Shown: positions 27,256 to 36,089 of the stretch, piece after piece
Layout of the letters: every line of letters begins with the position of its first letter
Numbering within the stretch: the stretch's first letter is position 1
Source: Gimesia aquarii
GTDB taxonomy: Bacteria; Planctomycetota; Planctomycetia; Planctomycetales; Planctomycetaceae
Reading direction: 5' to 3'
DNA: 64,000 bases
Assembly (NCBI RefSeq): GCF_007748195.1
Contig: NZ_CP037920.1
Location: 5,795,800-5,859,799, forward strand
Made by a program: the position numbers and the translations under genes
The notes under the pieces: model-generated
Seen by the model: the letters and a program-made list of their open reading frames with translations, nothing else
Told to the model about the DNA's origin: nothing
The model's database searches: none

Positions 27256-27727
27256 CTTGAATCTCCTCGAAATGATTGATCAACACGAATCTCTATCTTG
27301 ACCAGATTACTCTGTATGATCAAGGTTTTATTCGAATTACTATCACAGCTGGATTTAATCCAAGAGTATATGATAAAAAATTACCGGGTGTTCGGAAAAA
27401 GACAGTCAACCTACCCCACATACACACTGACCATCAAATTTGAACACCCGGTAATTAATGACATGACAGAAAACCATCATAAAGATGATCATTTTCTGTT
27501 AAAAGATCTGAAACAGCATCGCACGGCTTGCCACTTCACGTTCACAACCCATACAAGCCAAGCTTGTTGCTACAGAATCTGTTTCCGTCAAACTCCTTTC
27601 TTTACTCACTGCCGGGCAGGCAAATTGCGCTTCCCAGCTTTAATCTGTCCATTTCCAAACCGAAATGATTTGAAAATCCCCCCTGGGCAGATAGATCGTC
27701 AGCAGCGGTTATCTACTCTTAGTGTAT
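27256..27727. other. Intergenic region between csrA and the metallopeptidase gene
   Basis: 472 bp. It holds the csrA terminator (27375-27455) and, toward csrA, no other recognisable element. A plus-strand open frame of 192 codons at 27298-27876 covers the terminator and part of csrA antisense and is treated as chance. Confidence 0.5.
27375..27455 (-). terminator. Probable csrA terminator with an unusually long loop
   Basis: A perfect 15-bp inverted repeat (27379-27393 with 27441-27455) separated by ~48 nt. On the minus strand the second arm runs straight into a T-rich tail (TTTTTT), the layout of an intrinsic terminator. The loop contains a small internal GTCA/TGAC pairing. It lies ~270 nt after the csrA stop codon. 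Confidence 0.65.
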
Positions 27728-28003
27728 TTAACAAACCAACCGGGCTGCTTCTGCAACGGAAAGTACTCCGATCGACGTTGAGCCGGGAAGAGAATCGCCG
27801 TCCCGATTATCCTCCCGGCTCTTATGCACTGGTTTACTTTCTGCTTCCAGTTCTTCCTCGAATAATTCACCTCTAACAACGCGGAGGTGATCTGGAGCAT
27901 CAACGCCAATTTTGATGGAGCCTTTTCCTGTACGAATCACTTTTACCAGAATCTCATCTCCAATTCGGATTTCCTCAGTCAACTTCCGTGTCAAAACCAG
28001 CAT
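27728..28003 (-). CDS. csrA: Carbon storage regulator CsrA, long form
   Basis: 91 residues from ATG 28003; AAGGAG lies 8 nt upstream, and the GTG at 28009 is too close to it. The core (residues 1-60: MLVLTRKLTEEIRIGD, then IKIGVDAPDHLRVVRGEL) is canonical CsrA, with the RNA-binding Leu-4/Arg-6 strand and the V-R-G-E-L segment near position 44. CsrA dimers bind GGA sites in mRNA leaders and repress or stabilise translation. The C-terminal 30 residues (ESKPVHKSREDN...) extend beyond the usual 60-75. No flagellar or fliW neighbour is present. Its own leader, 28004-28469, runs opposite to the 6S RNA and rpmB. Confidence 0.95.
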   Translation of the reverse strand: MLVLTRKLTEEIRIGDEILVKVIRTGKGSIKIGVDAPDHLRVVRGELFEEELEAESKPVHKSREDNRDGDSLPGSTSIGVLSVAEAARLVC

Positions 28004-28241
28004 GATCACTACTCCTTTATCATTAGATCCAAGCCCAGATGCATAATTAGTTTACTTTTGTCCAAAATTGCCTGTCCACAAGCAATCTGTTGGTCATCTG
28101 CAAATACTTAATGCGATTAGTGTGCCAATACAGTTTCTATCCAGACATATTTCCCTTAAGATATTTACTAGAAAATACTTAAGACATTTTCATTAGTTTT
28201 GTATTTCGTTCAAACCACAGTCCTTTTTTCAATAATCTGTT

Positions 28242-28438
28242 CCCAATAGTACAATTTTCAATTGGGTAACATTTTCAGGTCACGATTTTCATCTTTTCCA
28301 AGGGTAGGAAGCGATAAGAGTACGGCTTCGGTTGCATTATGGGACTCGGCAAATATACTATTGGGTTCCTTTAAAGGATCGAGCCTTAAAACTGCGATCA
28401 ACTTACGTCAAGTAGTCTCAGCAAATGCTGAGTTTTTT
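28242..28438 (+). ncRNA. ssrS: Probable 6S RNA
   Basis: The 16-nt stretch AGCCTTAAAACTGCGA at 28382-28397 is identical to the 3' strand of the central bubble of E. coli 6S RNA as I remember it. GGGACTCGGC lies ~40 nt upstream, in the position of the 5' bubble strand, and CTCG/CGAG plus the apical TCCTTTAAAGGA hairpin join the two. Possible outer pairings are GAGTAC (28318-28323) with GTAGTCTC (28412-28419). A strong terminator ends it at 28438. 6S RNA mimics an open promoter and sequesters sigma-70 holoenzyme in stationary phase. The 5' end is approximate (28242-28290). It lies 31 nt upstream of rpmB. Confidence 0.6.
28417..28438 (+). terminator. Intrinsic terminator between 6S RNA and rpmB
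   Basis: CTCAGC (28417-28422), loop AAAT, GCTGAG (28427-28432), then TTTTTT (28433-28438). GAACCCA just after it (28440-28446) is complementary to TGGGTTC at 28362-28368, so an alternative fold spanning the terminator is possible. Confidence 0.85.
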
Positions 28439-28469
28439 AGAACCCACTAGATAGTCAAAGAGTTTAAAA

Positions 28470-28730
28470 ATGGGTCAAAAGTGTGATTCCTGTGGCAAGA
28501 CTCCTGTAGTCGGTAATCGAGTTCGCCAACGTGGTAAGTACAAATACCTGGGCGGTAACGGTCGTCAGACAACGGGTATTTCCAAACGAGTTTTCAAGCC
28601 AAACTTGCAAAAAATCCGTGTTCAAGTCGGAGGTAGTGTTAAAACACTACGTGTTTGTGCCCAATGCATTCGATCTGGTAGAGTTACCAAAGCCGTTGCT
28701 AGAAAACCGTTTACGCTACCAACTAAATAG
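28470..28730 (+). CDS. rpmB: 50S ribosomal protein L28
   Basis: 86 residues, the zinc-binding (C+) form. C-D-S-C is near the N-terminus and C-A-Q-C near residue 68, giving the four-cysteine ribbon. The core phrase VKTLRVCAQCIRSG and the basic C-terminus ending in KPFTLPTK are typical. L28 is part of the large subunit. AAAGAG lies ~10 nt before the ATG. The gene starts only 31 nt after the terminator of the upstream 6S RNA, so there is little room for a separate promoter. It is followed by gatC 30 bp downstream, an uncommon pairing for L28, which usually sits with rpmG. Confidence 0.97.
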   Translation: MGQKCDSCGKTPVVGNRVRQRGKYKYLGGNGRQTTGISKRVFKPNLQKIRVQVGGSVKTLRVCAQCIRSGRVTKAVARKPFTLPTK

Positions 28731-28760
28731 TATTAGTCTCGCTCTAAAGTAGAACAAACG

Positions 28761-29051
28761 ATGAGCACTCAACTCTCCGAGGATGATGTACTTAAAGTTG
28801 CTTCACTTTCCCGACTAAAACTCTCCGAGACGGAAGTTCATACTCTGGGGAAACAGATGGAGTCCGTGTTGAAGTATATCGACATGCTAAACGAGTTGGA
28901 TACCGAATCCATCGAGCCCATGGCTCACGCGATTGAGATTTCCAATGTCTTTCGCAATGATCAACTGCAAGAAAGCCTGCCACGAGACAAAGCGCTCTCT
29001 AATGCGCCTCAAACGGATGGAAATTACTTCCTCGTTCCCGCAATTCTCTAG
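28761..29051 (+). CDS. gatC: Asp-tRNA(Asn)/Glu-tRNA(Gln) amidotransferase subunit C
   Basis: 96 residues, normal for GatC. It contains the family phrases VLKVASLSRLKLSE near the N-terminus and LNELDTESIEPMAHAIEI, followed by FRNDQLQESLPRDKALSNAPQTDGNYFLVPAIL. GatC links and stabilises GatA and GatB in the complex that converts misacylated Glu-tRNA(Gln) or Asp-tRNA(Asn) to the amide forms in the cytoplasm. It follows rpmB by 30 bp and is followed by gatA after a 103-bp gap holding an intercistronic hairpin. All three gat genes are present here in the order C-A-B. Confidence 0.97.
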   Translation: MSTQLSEDDVLKVASLSRLKLSETEVHTLGKQMESVLKYIDMLNELDTESIEPMAHAIEISNVFRNDQLQESLPRDKALSNAPQTDGNYFLVPAIL

Positions 29052-29096
29052 TTGTCCGGCGTTTTAACAATTGCTTACCTGAAAGCAAAAAATTCC

Positions 29097-29126
29097 AAGG
29101 CCCGGCTTGATCACAAGTCGGGCCTT
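29097..29126 (+). other. Intercistronic hairpin between gatC and gatA
   Basis: A 13-bp stem (29097-29109 with 29114-29126) around a 4-nt ATCA loop. One position pairs as G-U on the plus-strand RNA and would be mismatched on the minus strand, so it fits gat transcription. Only a short U tract follows, so it may be a leaky terminator or an mRNA-stability element that sets the GatC:GatA ratio. Confidence 0.55.
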
Positions 29127-29154
29127 TAAAACTAAAAGGGAGACTCGACATTCC

Positions 29155-30612
29155 ATGTCCAACATGTCAATGACCGCAAGTAAATTGCTTGCGAAAATGA
29201 GTTCAGGTGAAATCAGTAGTGAAGAAATCACTTCTGCCTGTTTGAATGAAATCGCCCACCGAGACGACAACATCAACGCCTTTCTCTCTGTCCAGCAGGA
29301 ATCTGCATTAGAAAAAGCGCGAGAAGTCGATCAAAAACGAAAAGCGGGAAAGCCGCTGGGAAAGCTGGCAGGCATCCCTGTTGCACTCAAAGACAATATC
29401 TGTACCGAAGGCGTGAACACAACCTGCGCCAGTAAAATGCTTGAGAATTTCGTCCCGCCTTATGATGCCCATATTGTTGAACGGCTGAAAGCGGCTGACG
29501 CAGTCTTGATTGGCAAAACCAATCAGGATGAATTTGCCATGGGTTCGTCAACCGAAAATTCAGCGTTCAAGACCACAACCAACCCCTGGAATACTGCCCA
29601 CGCCGCCGGTGGTTCAAGTGGAGGCTCAGCAGCAGCAGTAGCCGCTGGTTTTGCCCCGCTGGCATTAGGCAGTGATACAGGTGGATCTATTCGTCAACCA
29701 GCCAGCTTTTGTGGCGTTGTTGGTTTGAAGCCTACTTATGGCCGCGTTTCTCGTTATGGATTAATTGCATTTGCCAGTTCTCTCGATCAAATTGGCCCTT
29801 TTGCCATAGATGTCACTGATGCCGCACTAATGATGGAAATTATCGCAGGTAAAGACCACCGTGATACAACGAGCCTTGATGCAGCAGTTCCTGAATTTAC
29901 ATCAAAGTTAGAACAACCACTCGAAAATCTCAAAGTCGGATATGTCGAACACCTACAGGAAGAAGGGCTTCACGACGAAGTCAAAGAGGCGACTCTCCGC
30001 GCACTGGATGTTTATAAATCTTTGGGAGCAGAACTGGTCCCTATTGAGTTGCCGCACGCTAAATACTGTGTTGCCACTTATTACATTATCGCTCCTTCCG
30101 AAGCCTCCAGTAATCTTGCCCGTTACGATGGTGTGCATTACGGTTATCGTGCTGATCATTTTGAAAATATGATTGATATGTATGCGGCAAGCCGCGGGGA
30201 AGCATTTGGTGATGAAGTCAAACGCCGTATTATGCTGGGGACTTATTCACTCTCATCCGGTTACTACGATGCCTATTACCTCAAAGCATTGAAGGTCAGG
30301 CGATTGATTCGAAATGATTTTGAGCAGGCGTTTCAATCAGTTGATATCATCGCTTCGCCGGTAACACCCACTCCTGCTTTTGCTATCGGCGAACATGTAG
30401 ATGACCCGTTGGCAATGTATCTGGCTGATATTTTTACAACCAGCGCTAATCTTTCTGGTATCCCAGGAATCTCAATTCCTGCCGGTTTTAGTGAAAATAA
30501 ATTGCCGATCGGCTTACAATTATTGGCACCTCCACTGGAAGAAGAAAGACTCCTACGTGCCGCCCGTATGTTTGAGCGGGAAACAGAATGGCACTTGAAA
30601 CATCCAGAATAA
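29155..30612 (+). CDS. gatA: Asp-tRNA(Asn)/Glu-tRNA(Gln) amidotransferase subunit A
   Basis: 485 residues from ATG 29155; AAGGGAGA at 29136-29143 precedes it, and the longer frame from 29107 only adds an implausible leader. It is the amidase subunit. The Ser-cisSer-Lys catalytic triad is visible: Lys in P-V-A-L-K-D-N, cis-Ser in GGSSGGSAAAV, and nucleophile Ser in the following DTGGSIRQPA. It hydrolyses glutamine or asparagine to supply ammonia to GatB. The C-terminal amidase fold is complete (PAGFSENKLPIGLQLL). It belongs to the gatC-gatA-gatB cluster, with gatB 79 bp downstream. Confidence 0.97.
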   Translation: MSNMSMTASKLLAKMSSGEISSEEITSACLNEIAHRDDNINAFLSVQQESALEKAREVDQKRKAGKPLGKLAGIPVALKDNICTEGVNTTCASKMLENFVPPYDAHIVERLKAADAVLIGKTNQDEFAMGSSTENSAFKTTTNPWNTAHAAGGSSGGSAAAVAAGFAPLALGSDTGGSIRQPASFCGVVGLKPTYGRVSRYGLIAFASSLDQIGPFAIDVTDAALMMEIIAGKDHRDTTSLDAAVPEFTSKLEQPLENLKVGYVEHLQEEGLHDEVKEATLRALDVYKSLGAELVPIELPHAKYCVATYYIIAPSEASSNLARYDGVHYGYRADHFENMIDMYAASRGEAFGDEVKRRIMLGTYSLSSGYYDAYYLKALKVRRLIRNDFEQAFQSVDIIASPVTPTPAFAIGEHVDDPLAMYLADIFTTSANLSGIPGISIPAGFSENKLPIGLQLLAPPLEEERLLRAARMFERETEWHLKHPE

Positions 30613-30691
30613 AATAAATCGACGATATTTCTCATTACGAAATTACTTTAAACTGAATCTAGAACATTGAAATAAAGGGTAGCGTGACATA

Positions 30692-32176
30692 ATGGACTAT
30701 ACGGTCATCATCGGTCTTGAAGTCCACGTGCAGTTACAGACCAACACTAAACTCTTCTGTGGCTGTTCTACAAAATTCAACCCGGATCAACCAAATACAC
30801 AGACCTGTCCCGTCTGTCTGGGTTTACCTGGTGCACTGCCTGTATTAAATCAAGAAGCATTTCAATTAGGCGTGAAGACAGGATTGGCCATTAATTGTGA
30901 GATTCCTTCTTTTACAAAATGGGACCGTAAACAATACTACTATCCTGATCTTCCCAAGGCATACCAAATCAGCCAATATGATCTCCCCATGAGTCAGAAT
31001 GGTTGGCTGGAAATCGAAATTAATCCTGAAACTCGTGAGAAGAAAAAAATCGGGATCATCCGGGCTCATCTCGAAGAAGATGCCGGCAAAAACAGCCATG
31101 ATGAATCAGGACGGGGACAAGATAGCAAGGTTGACCTGAACCGTTGTGGGACGCCTTTAGTAGAGATTGTTTCCGAACCAGATTTACGATCAGCTCAGGA
31201 AGCTCGTACCTATCTGGAAGAGTTAAAACTGTTACTAACTTATATCGACGTTTCTGACTGTAATATGCAGGAAGGGAGCCTTCGCTGTGACGCCAATGTA
31301 AATCTCCATGTCCATCAAGAGACTGGTGAATCCATACCAACTCCGATTGTGGAAATCAAAAATCTGAATAGCTTTCGAGGCGTAGAGCAGGCAATAGAAT
31401 ACGAAATACAAAGACAATGGAAAGCGTGGCAGGAAACGGGACTCAGTCTGAAAGAAGTCCCTAAAGAGACTCGCGGCTGGGATGCAGATCGCGGTATCAC
31501 TTTGGAACAACGGGGAAAAGAAGATGCAGCAGACTACCGCTATTTTCCCGATCCGGACCTGGCACCTGTCAAAGTCACCGACGCAGATCGCGAACGTATC
31601 TTAGAAAAACTATGCGAACGCCCGGCCGAGCGCAGAGCCCGCCTTGAAGAACGCTATCAACTCTCTGCCTATGATGCAGCAGTCATTATTGACCAGGGAA
31701 TTGATTTTGCTGACTATTTTGAAGCCGTTGCCGAAAGTTCTCAAAATGGCAAACAGGCCTCCAACTGGATCACACAGGATGTGCTACGTGAGTTAAAAGA
31801 ACGGGAACTAGAAATCGCAGAGTTTCCAATTAAACCAGATGTTCTCTCCGCAATCCTGCAAAAAGTCAAAGCCAATGAAATTACGAATAATAGTGCCCGC
31901 ATCGTATTCCAGGAGCTACTTAACAATTCAAAAGATGCTCCCCGAGCTGAACAAATACAGCAAATTGTTCAAGAAAAAGGGCTGGGACTTGTCTCTGATA
32001 CGGGCGAACTTGATACCATCATTCAAGCGGTCGTTGATAAAAATGCAAAAGCAGTAGCTGATTTTCAGAGTGGAAAACAAGCTGCGGTGGGCGCACTGAT
32101 TGGCCAGGTCATGCGTGAAATCAAAGGGGCAGATCCGAAAATGGTTCGTCAACTCTTAATCGAAAAAATGAGTTAA
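30692..32176 (+). CDS. gatB: Asp-tRNA(Asn)/Glu-tRNA(Gln) amidotransferase subunit B
   Basis: 494 residues, complete. It opens with [13 protein letters not shown], followed by T-K-L-F-C-G-C and the T-C-P-V-C-L-G zinc-binding motif. It includes the conserved [22 protein letters not shown] (tRNA-kinase domain; phosphate transfer) and the [10 protein letters not shown] segment. The C-terminal YqeY-like tail domain follows from ~350 ([19 protein letters not shown] and later [13 protein letters not shown]), which binds the tRNA elbow. GatB activates the glutamyl or aspartyl group with ATP. It ends ~50 bp before the convergent sufT gene. No GlnRS gene is in this window, in keeping with use of the indirect pathway. 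Confidence 0.97.
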   Translation: MDYTVIIGLEVHVQLQTNTKLFCGCSTKFNPDQPNTQTCPVCLGLPGALPVLNQEAFQLGVKTGLAINCEIPSFTKWDRKQYYYPDLPKAYQISQYDLPMSQNGWLEIEINPETREKKKIGIIRAHLEEDAGKNSHDESGRGQDSKVDLNRCGTPLVEIVSEPDLRSAQEARTYLEELKLLLTYIDVSDCNMQEGSLRCDANVNLHVHQETGESIPTPIVEIKNLNSFRGVEQAIEYEIQRQWKAWQETGLSLKEVPKETRGWDADRGITLEQRGKEDAADYRYFPDPDLAPVKVTDADRERILEKLCERPAERRARLEERYQLSAYDAAVIIDQGIDFADYFEAVAESSQNGKQASNWITQDVLRELKERELEIAEFPIKPDVLSAILQKVKANEITNNSARIVFQELLNNSKDAPRAEQIQQIVQEKGLGLVSDTGELDTIIQAVVDKNAKAVADFQSGKQAAVGALIGQVMREIKGADPKMVRQLLIEKMS

Positions 32177-32220
32177 AACGAACTCCCATTTTCGGCATGG
32201 CCTACGATCAGCCAGGATCA

Positions 32221-32240
32221 GGGGATTTTAAAAAATCCCC
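32221..32240. terminator. Possible bidirectional hairpin between gatB and sufT
   Basis: A perfect inverted repeat GGGGATTTT (32221-32229) with AAAATCCCC (32232-32240), realistically an 8-bp stem with a TAAA loop. It overlaps the sufT stop codon. U-tracts are inside the stem rather than after it, so termination strength is uncertain. Confidence 0.4.
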
Positions 32241-32614
32241 AATTCATCGCGCGCATCATCTGTCATTAAATCCGGTGACCAAGGAGGTGTCATGGTTAGT
32301 TGAATGCTCACCTCGTCTACATCATCGAGACGCTCTAACGCCATTTTCGCCTGTTGAATAATTTGAGGACCGGCTGGACAGGCAGGGCTCGTTAATGTCA
32401 TACAAACAGAGACTTTCGAACTGTTTTCTTCTGCTCTCTGAATTTCATAAACCAACCCCAAATCAACGATATTGATGTTGAGCTCGGGATCAATTACCTG
32501 CTTCAGGGCATCAACTAATGCATCTTCCCCTCCGACACCCTTCACCGCAGAAAATACTGGTAATTGTCCTTCTTCACTATTTCCCTCAGAGACATTGCTT
32601 ATTTCATCTGACAT
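32228..32614 (-). CDS. sufT: SufT-like DUF59/MIP18 Fe-S assembly protein
   Basis: 128 residues. A 30-residue acidic N-terminal stretch precedes a DUF59 (MIP18) domain: VIDPELNINIVDLGLVYEI, then MTLTSPACPAGPQI with the conserved cysteine, and MTPPWSPDLMTDDARDELGI at the end. SufT acts in maturation or delivery of Fe-S clusters. AAGGGG lies before the ATG. It is the last gene of the suf operon, 115 bp after the Rieske gene. A PaaD-like relative is the main alternative, but operon context favours SufT. Confidence 0.93.
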   Translation of the reverse strand: MSDEISNVSEGNSEEGQLPVFSAVKGVGGEDALVDALKQVIDPELNINIVDLGLVYEIQRAEENSSKVSVCMTLTSPACPAGPQIIQQAKMALERLDDVDEVSIQLTMTPPWSPDLMTDDARDELGIF

Positions 32615-32729
32615 AGTTTACCCCTTACAACACATAGACACAGTATAAATTAATAATAGCTAAATAATGAACTTCCACAAGAAGTGAATAAATTCGTATG
32701 AATATCTATAAAAATCTCAGATTTAACAA

Positions 32730-33044
32730 TTAATCTCTAGGACGTGCAAAGATTTTTGAATCTCTTACTTCGATCTCAAAAGTCTGAATCGGCTTGGTGG
32801 CAGGCATACAGAGAGCTTTCCCTGTAAGTAAATCAAAGCGAGCACCGTGACGGGGACAAACAATTTCCCCATTCTCAATACAACCAGCAGTTAAAGGCTG
32901 ACCGTCATGGGTACACACATCTTCTATTGCTAAGTACTGATCATTTAAGCGAATAAGCAGTACAGGTACATCATCTACAAATACCTCCAACCGATCAAGA
33001 GAACCGAATTCATCGGTGGATGCAATTTCTTCAAAATCAGGCAT
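32730..33044 (-). CDS. Rieske [2Fe-2S] ferredoxin
   Basis: 104 residues. The Rieske cluster ligands appear as C-T-H (near residue 43) and C-P-R-H (near residue 62), with the usual ~17-residue spacing and glycine-rich P-R-H-G-A-R-F context. It is like the small soluble ferredoxins of non-heme iron oxygenases (NirD/bphF type). In planctomycetes and others, such a gene inside the suf operon suggests an electron donor for cluster assembly, which is inference. It lies 35 bp after sufD, so is co-translated or co-transcribed with it. Confidence 0.93.
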   Translation of the reverse strand: MPDFEEIASTDEFGSLDRLEVFVDDVPVLLIRLNDQYLAIEDVCTHDGQPLTAGCIENGEIVCPRHGARFDLLTGKALCMPATKPIQTFEIEVRDSKIFARPRD

Positions 33045-33079
33045 ATCACTTACTATTATTGTCTAATGACGGCAAAATA

Positions 33080-34414
33080 TTACCGTCCAAATCCTAATTT
33101 TTTAATAATTGCCTGATTTAGCGTCTCACGCACCACCTCAACCGGAATCCGATCAAATACAGTTTGGAAGAATCCCTCTACAATCATGTGCATGGCTTCA
33201 TACTCTGACATGCCACGTGTCATACAATAGAAGATTTGTTCTTCATCAACACGGCCTGCAGTTGCACCATGAGTACAACGTACATCATCGGCTTCAATCT
33301 CTAAGCCCGGAATGGCATCGGTACGGCAGGTGGGAGATAGCATTAAGGAATCATTACGCTGATACCCGTTTGTCTGCTGACCTTCTGGTTCAACACGAAT
33401 CATTCCCCGCCAAATCGCACGGGAATGGTCACGTAAAACCTGCTTGTACAATAAATCTGAACGCGTTTCTGGCGCATTGTGAGCTTGTTGCGTGTAGAAT
33501 GAGTGAATTTGCTTATCTGTAGCAAAGGTCACACCATTCACCTCAGCTTCTGAGCCACGACCATCTAGTACTACATCCTGATGAATATGGGCCAATTTGG
33601 CACCAATCCCTCCGACTGTCCATTGAAGAAAACCATTATTCTCCACTCGGCCTGCCTGATGCGCAATATGCCAAACTTTATCATTCCAATTCTGTAATTG
33701 AACATACCGCAATCGTGCTTCTTTGGCCAGGATCAATTCGACGGCCCCAACATGGAGCCCCAGATTTTCTTCCGTGGCAGAAGCAGTCTCCTCTAGTAAT
33801 GTAGCTGAAGCACCCTCCTCCAGAATAATGAGTGTATGACTAAAATCAGCGGTTTTCTCTGCCTGAAGAGAAATCAAACTGTGTAAGGGAGTCTCGATGA
33901 CAACATTGCGCGGCACATACAAGACAGTACCACCAGTCCAGAATGCGGCATGCCAGGCTGAAAAACGATCTGTCTCACTACAAACAGCTTTCGTCATAAA
34001 GTGTTTTTGAATCAGCTCGCTATGCTCTTTGGCAACCATACTCAGATCACCAAAGATGACTCCTTTCTCTGCCAATTCCGGCACCAATTCAGTAGAAGCC
34101 AGTTGACCATCAATGTGAGTGACGTGTCCTGCAAATTCAGCTTGACCTTTTAGTAAAGTCTCTGCCGAGTCTTTTGTGATTTCTGATCCAGCACTTAGCT
34201 GAAAACGATCTGGACGCAGTGCTCGTAAATCGACTCGACGCCATTCTTCAGGATCCAATTCCGATTCCAAAAGCTCACAATATCGCTTGAAAGCCTGTCG
34301 CCGTAATTGAGTCACCCAGTCTGGTTCATCACGAGTCGTCAGAAAGGCTTCAAAGGCTGCTTCACCAAACCCGGCTGGGATCTCAGCAGATGTATTAATC
34401 GAAGAAGTACTCAT
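33080..34414 (-). CDS. sufD: Fe-S cluster assembly protein SufD
   Basis: 444 residues, somewhat longer than E. coli SufD but typical for many bacteria. N-terminal helical region (~1-110) with EPDWVTQLRRQAFKRYCEL, then the right-handed beta-helix core with FTQ-like repeats, ending with the RCTHGATAGRVDEEQIFYCMTRGMSEYEAMHMIVEGFF segment. The conserved C-terminal histidine in R-C-T-H-G-A that helps cluster building is kept. It pairs with SufB and SufC to form SufBC2D. It starts 125 bp after sufB in the operon; that gap contains a 7-bp hairpin with a TTC loop. Confidence 0.96.
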   Translation of the reverse strand: MSTSSINTSAEIPAGFGEAAFEAFLTTRDEPDWVTQLRRQAFKRYCELLESELDPEEWRRVDLRALRPDRFQLSAGSEITKDSAETLLKGQAEFAGHVTHIDGQLASTELVPELAEKGVIFGDLSMVAKEHSELIQKHFMTKAVCSETDRFSAWHAAFWTGGTVLYVPRNVVIETPLHSLISLQAEKTADFSHTLIILEEGASATLLEETASATEENLGLHVGAVELILAKEARLRYVQLQNWNDKVWHIAHQAGRVENNGFLQWTVGGIGAKLAHIHQDVVLDGRGSEAEVNGVTFATDKQIHSFYTQQAHNAPETRSDLLYKQVLRDHSRAIWRGMIRVEPEGQQTNGYQRNDSLMLSPTCRTDAIPGLEIEADDVRCTHGATAGRVDEEQIFYCMTRGMSEYEAMHMIVEGFFQTVFDRIPVEVVRETLNQAIIKKLGFGR

Positions 34415-34539
34415 AACTATTTCTATTATGCCTTCAATATCTTGCAGTTAGATTAACAATTTGAAAGTATTCTACTTTCACTTGTAATATCTGTTTAAAG
34501 TTAGCTTTTGTAGTAAGTCAGCAACTTAACTTGTCGCTA

Positions 34540-35964
34540 TTAACCAATCGAGCCTTCCATTTGCAATTCGATCAGCCGATTCATCTCAACCGCGTATTCC
34601 ATCGGCAGCTCTTTCACTAATGGCTCAATAAAGCCTGTGACGATCATTGAAGAAGCCTCTGCTTCTGTGAGACCACGGCTCATGAGATAAAACAACTGTT
34701 CCTCTCCAATTTTGGAAACACTGGCTTCGTGTTCGATCGCAACATCGTTATCTTCGATTTCAATATAGGGATAAGTATCGCTACGGCTTGCCGGATCCAA
34801 TAAGAGTGCATCACAGACAACGTTCGATTTGCATCCATGAGCTTCAGGATCGACTTTAACCAACCCACGATAGCTGGATCTTCCACCATCTTTTGAAATA
34901 CTCTTGGAAATAATACGGCTCGAGGTGTTAGGGGCACAGTGAACCATTTTAGCACCTGCATCCTGATGCTGCCCATCACCGGCAAAGGCAATCGACAGAG
35001 TCTCTCCTCGTGCCCCTTCTCCCATCAGGAAGATTCCAGGATACTTCATCGTTAACTGGGAACCCAGATTACCATCAACCCACTCCATGAGTGCATCTTC
35101 ATAGGCAAAGGCCCGCTTCGTCACAAGATTATAGACATTATTCGACCAGTTCTGAATTGTGGTATAACGGAACCGCCCGCCTTTCTTCACCATGATCTCG
35201 ACAACGGCTGAATGCAGACTATTAGAACTGTAAGTGGGTGCCGTACAGCCTTCAACATAATGGCAGGAAGCCCCTTCATCTACAATCACCAGGGTACGTT
35301 CAAACTGTCCCATATTTTCCGAATTGATTCGGAAATATGCCTGAAGAGGAAATTCAATATTCACTCCGGGAGGGACATACACAAATGAGCCACCCGACCA
35401 GACAGCCGAATTCAAGGCAGCATATTTATTATCATCCGGAGGAATGATTGTCCCAAAATATTCTTTAAAGAGATCTGGATGATCCTTTAAAGCAGAATCA
35501 GTGTCAGTAAAAATGACTCCCTGCTTCGCCAGATCTTCCTGTAAGCTACCATAGACAACCTCAGATTCATATTGAGCTTTGACTCCAGCAAGAAACTTCT
35601 TCTCTGCTTCAGGGATCCCCAAACGATCATAAGTTTTTCGAATGTCATCAGGCACATCGTCCCAACTTCGTTCCTGCCCTTCTGACGCTCGAACAAAGTA
35701 GTGGATATCCTGATAATTGATATCGTTCAGATTCCCACCCCATTGAGGAGTTGGTTTTTGCTCGAAGATTTCGTATGACCTCAAACGAAAATCCCGCATC
35801 CAAGTTGGTTCATTTTTCATCTCGGAGATTTGAGCGACAATGTTGGCATTTAAACCTTTTTCACCGGTAAACACATATTTGTCAGTAGGATCGTGAAATC
35901 CATATTGATACTCACCGATATCGGGGTTTTCATTTTCAGAATTCGTATCCAGCTTCGTTGCCAT
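34540..35964 (-). CDS. sufB: Fe-S cluster assembly protein SufB
   Basis: 474 residues, complete. The beta-helix scaffold with conserved phrases: [20 protein letters not shown], the [18 protein letters not shown]-terminal helix, [30 protein letters not shown] and later [27 protein letters not shown]. The cysteine in Y-V-E-G-C-T-A and the later [13 protein letters not shown] segment support cluster assembly on SufBC2D. TGGAGAAA lies ~8 nt before the ATG. It follows sufC after 125 bp with an intercistronic hairpin at 36051-36072. Confidence 0.97.
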   Translation of the reverse strand: MATKLDTNSENENPDIGEYQYGFHDPTDKYVFTGEKGLNANIVAQISEMKNEPTWMRDFRLRSYEIFEQKPTPQWGGNLNDINYQDIHYFVRASEGQERSWDDVPDDIRKTYDRLGIPEAEKKFLAGVKAQYESEVVYGSLQEDLAKQGVIFTDTDSALKDHPDLFKEYFGTIIPPDDNKYAALNSAVWSGGSFVYVPPGVNIEFPLQAYFRINSENMGQFERTLVIVDEGASCHYVEGCTAPTYSSNSLHSAVVEIMVKKGGRFRYTTIQNWSNNVYNLVTKRAFAYEDALMEWVDGNLGSQLTMKYPGIFLMGEGARGETLSIAFAGDGQHQDAGAKMVHCAPNTSSRIISKSISKDGGRSSYRGLVKVDPEAHGCKSNVVCDALLLDPASRSDTYPYIEIEDNDVAIEHEASVSKIGEEQLFYLMSRGLTEAEASSMIVTGFIEPLVKELPMEYAVEMNRLIELQMEGSIG

Positions 35965-36050
35965 TTGAATTTCTCCAGAAATTTATTAAAACTACCCCTA
36001 ATTGCGGGATTGTCTTTTTTTAAATTGAACAGGTTTATTCATTTAGTATC

Positions 36051-36072
36051 ACTGATTCTGTTCAGAATCAGT
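36051..36072 (-). other. Intercistronic hairpin between sufC and sufB
   Basis: A perfect 9-bp stem with a 4-nt loop (36051-36059 with 36064-36072) lying 18 nt after the sufC stop codon. No U-run directly follows it on the minus strand, so an mRNA-stability or processing element is more likely than a terminator. Confidence 0.5.
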
Positions 36073-36089
36073 ATTTCAAAAAATATAAG

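Noticed and set aside
27298..27876. A 192-codon plus-strand open frame
   Set aside because: It runs through the csrA terminator and antisense to csrA, has no ribosome-binding site and low protein-like character.
28262..28450. A 62-codon frame within the proposed 6S RNA
   Set aside because: It overlaps the structured RNA and its terminator and has no ribosome-binding site.
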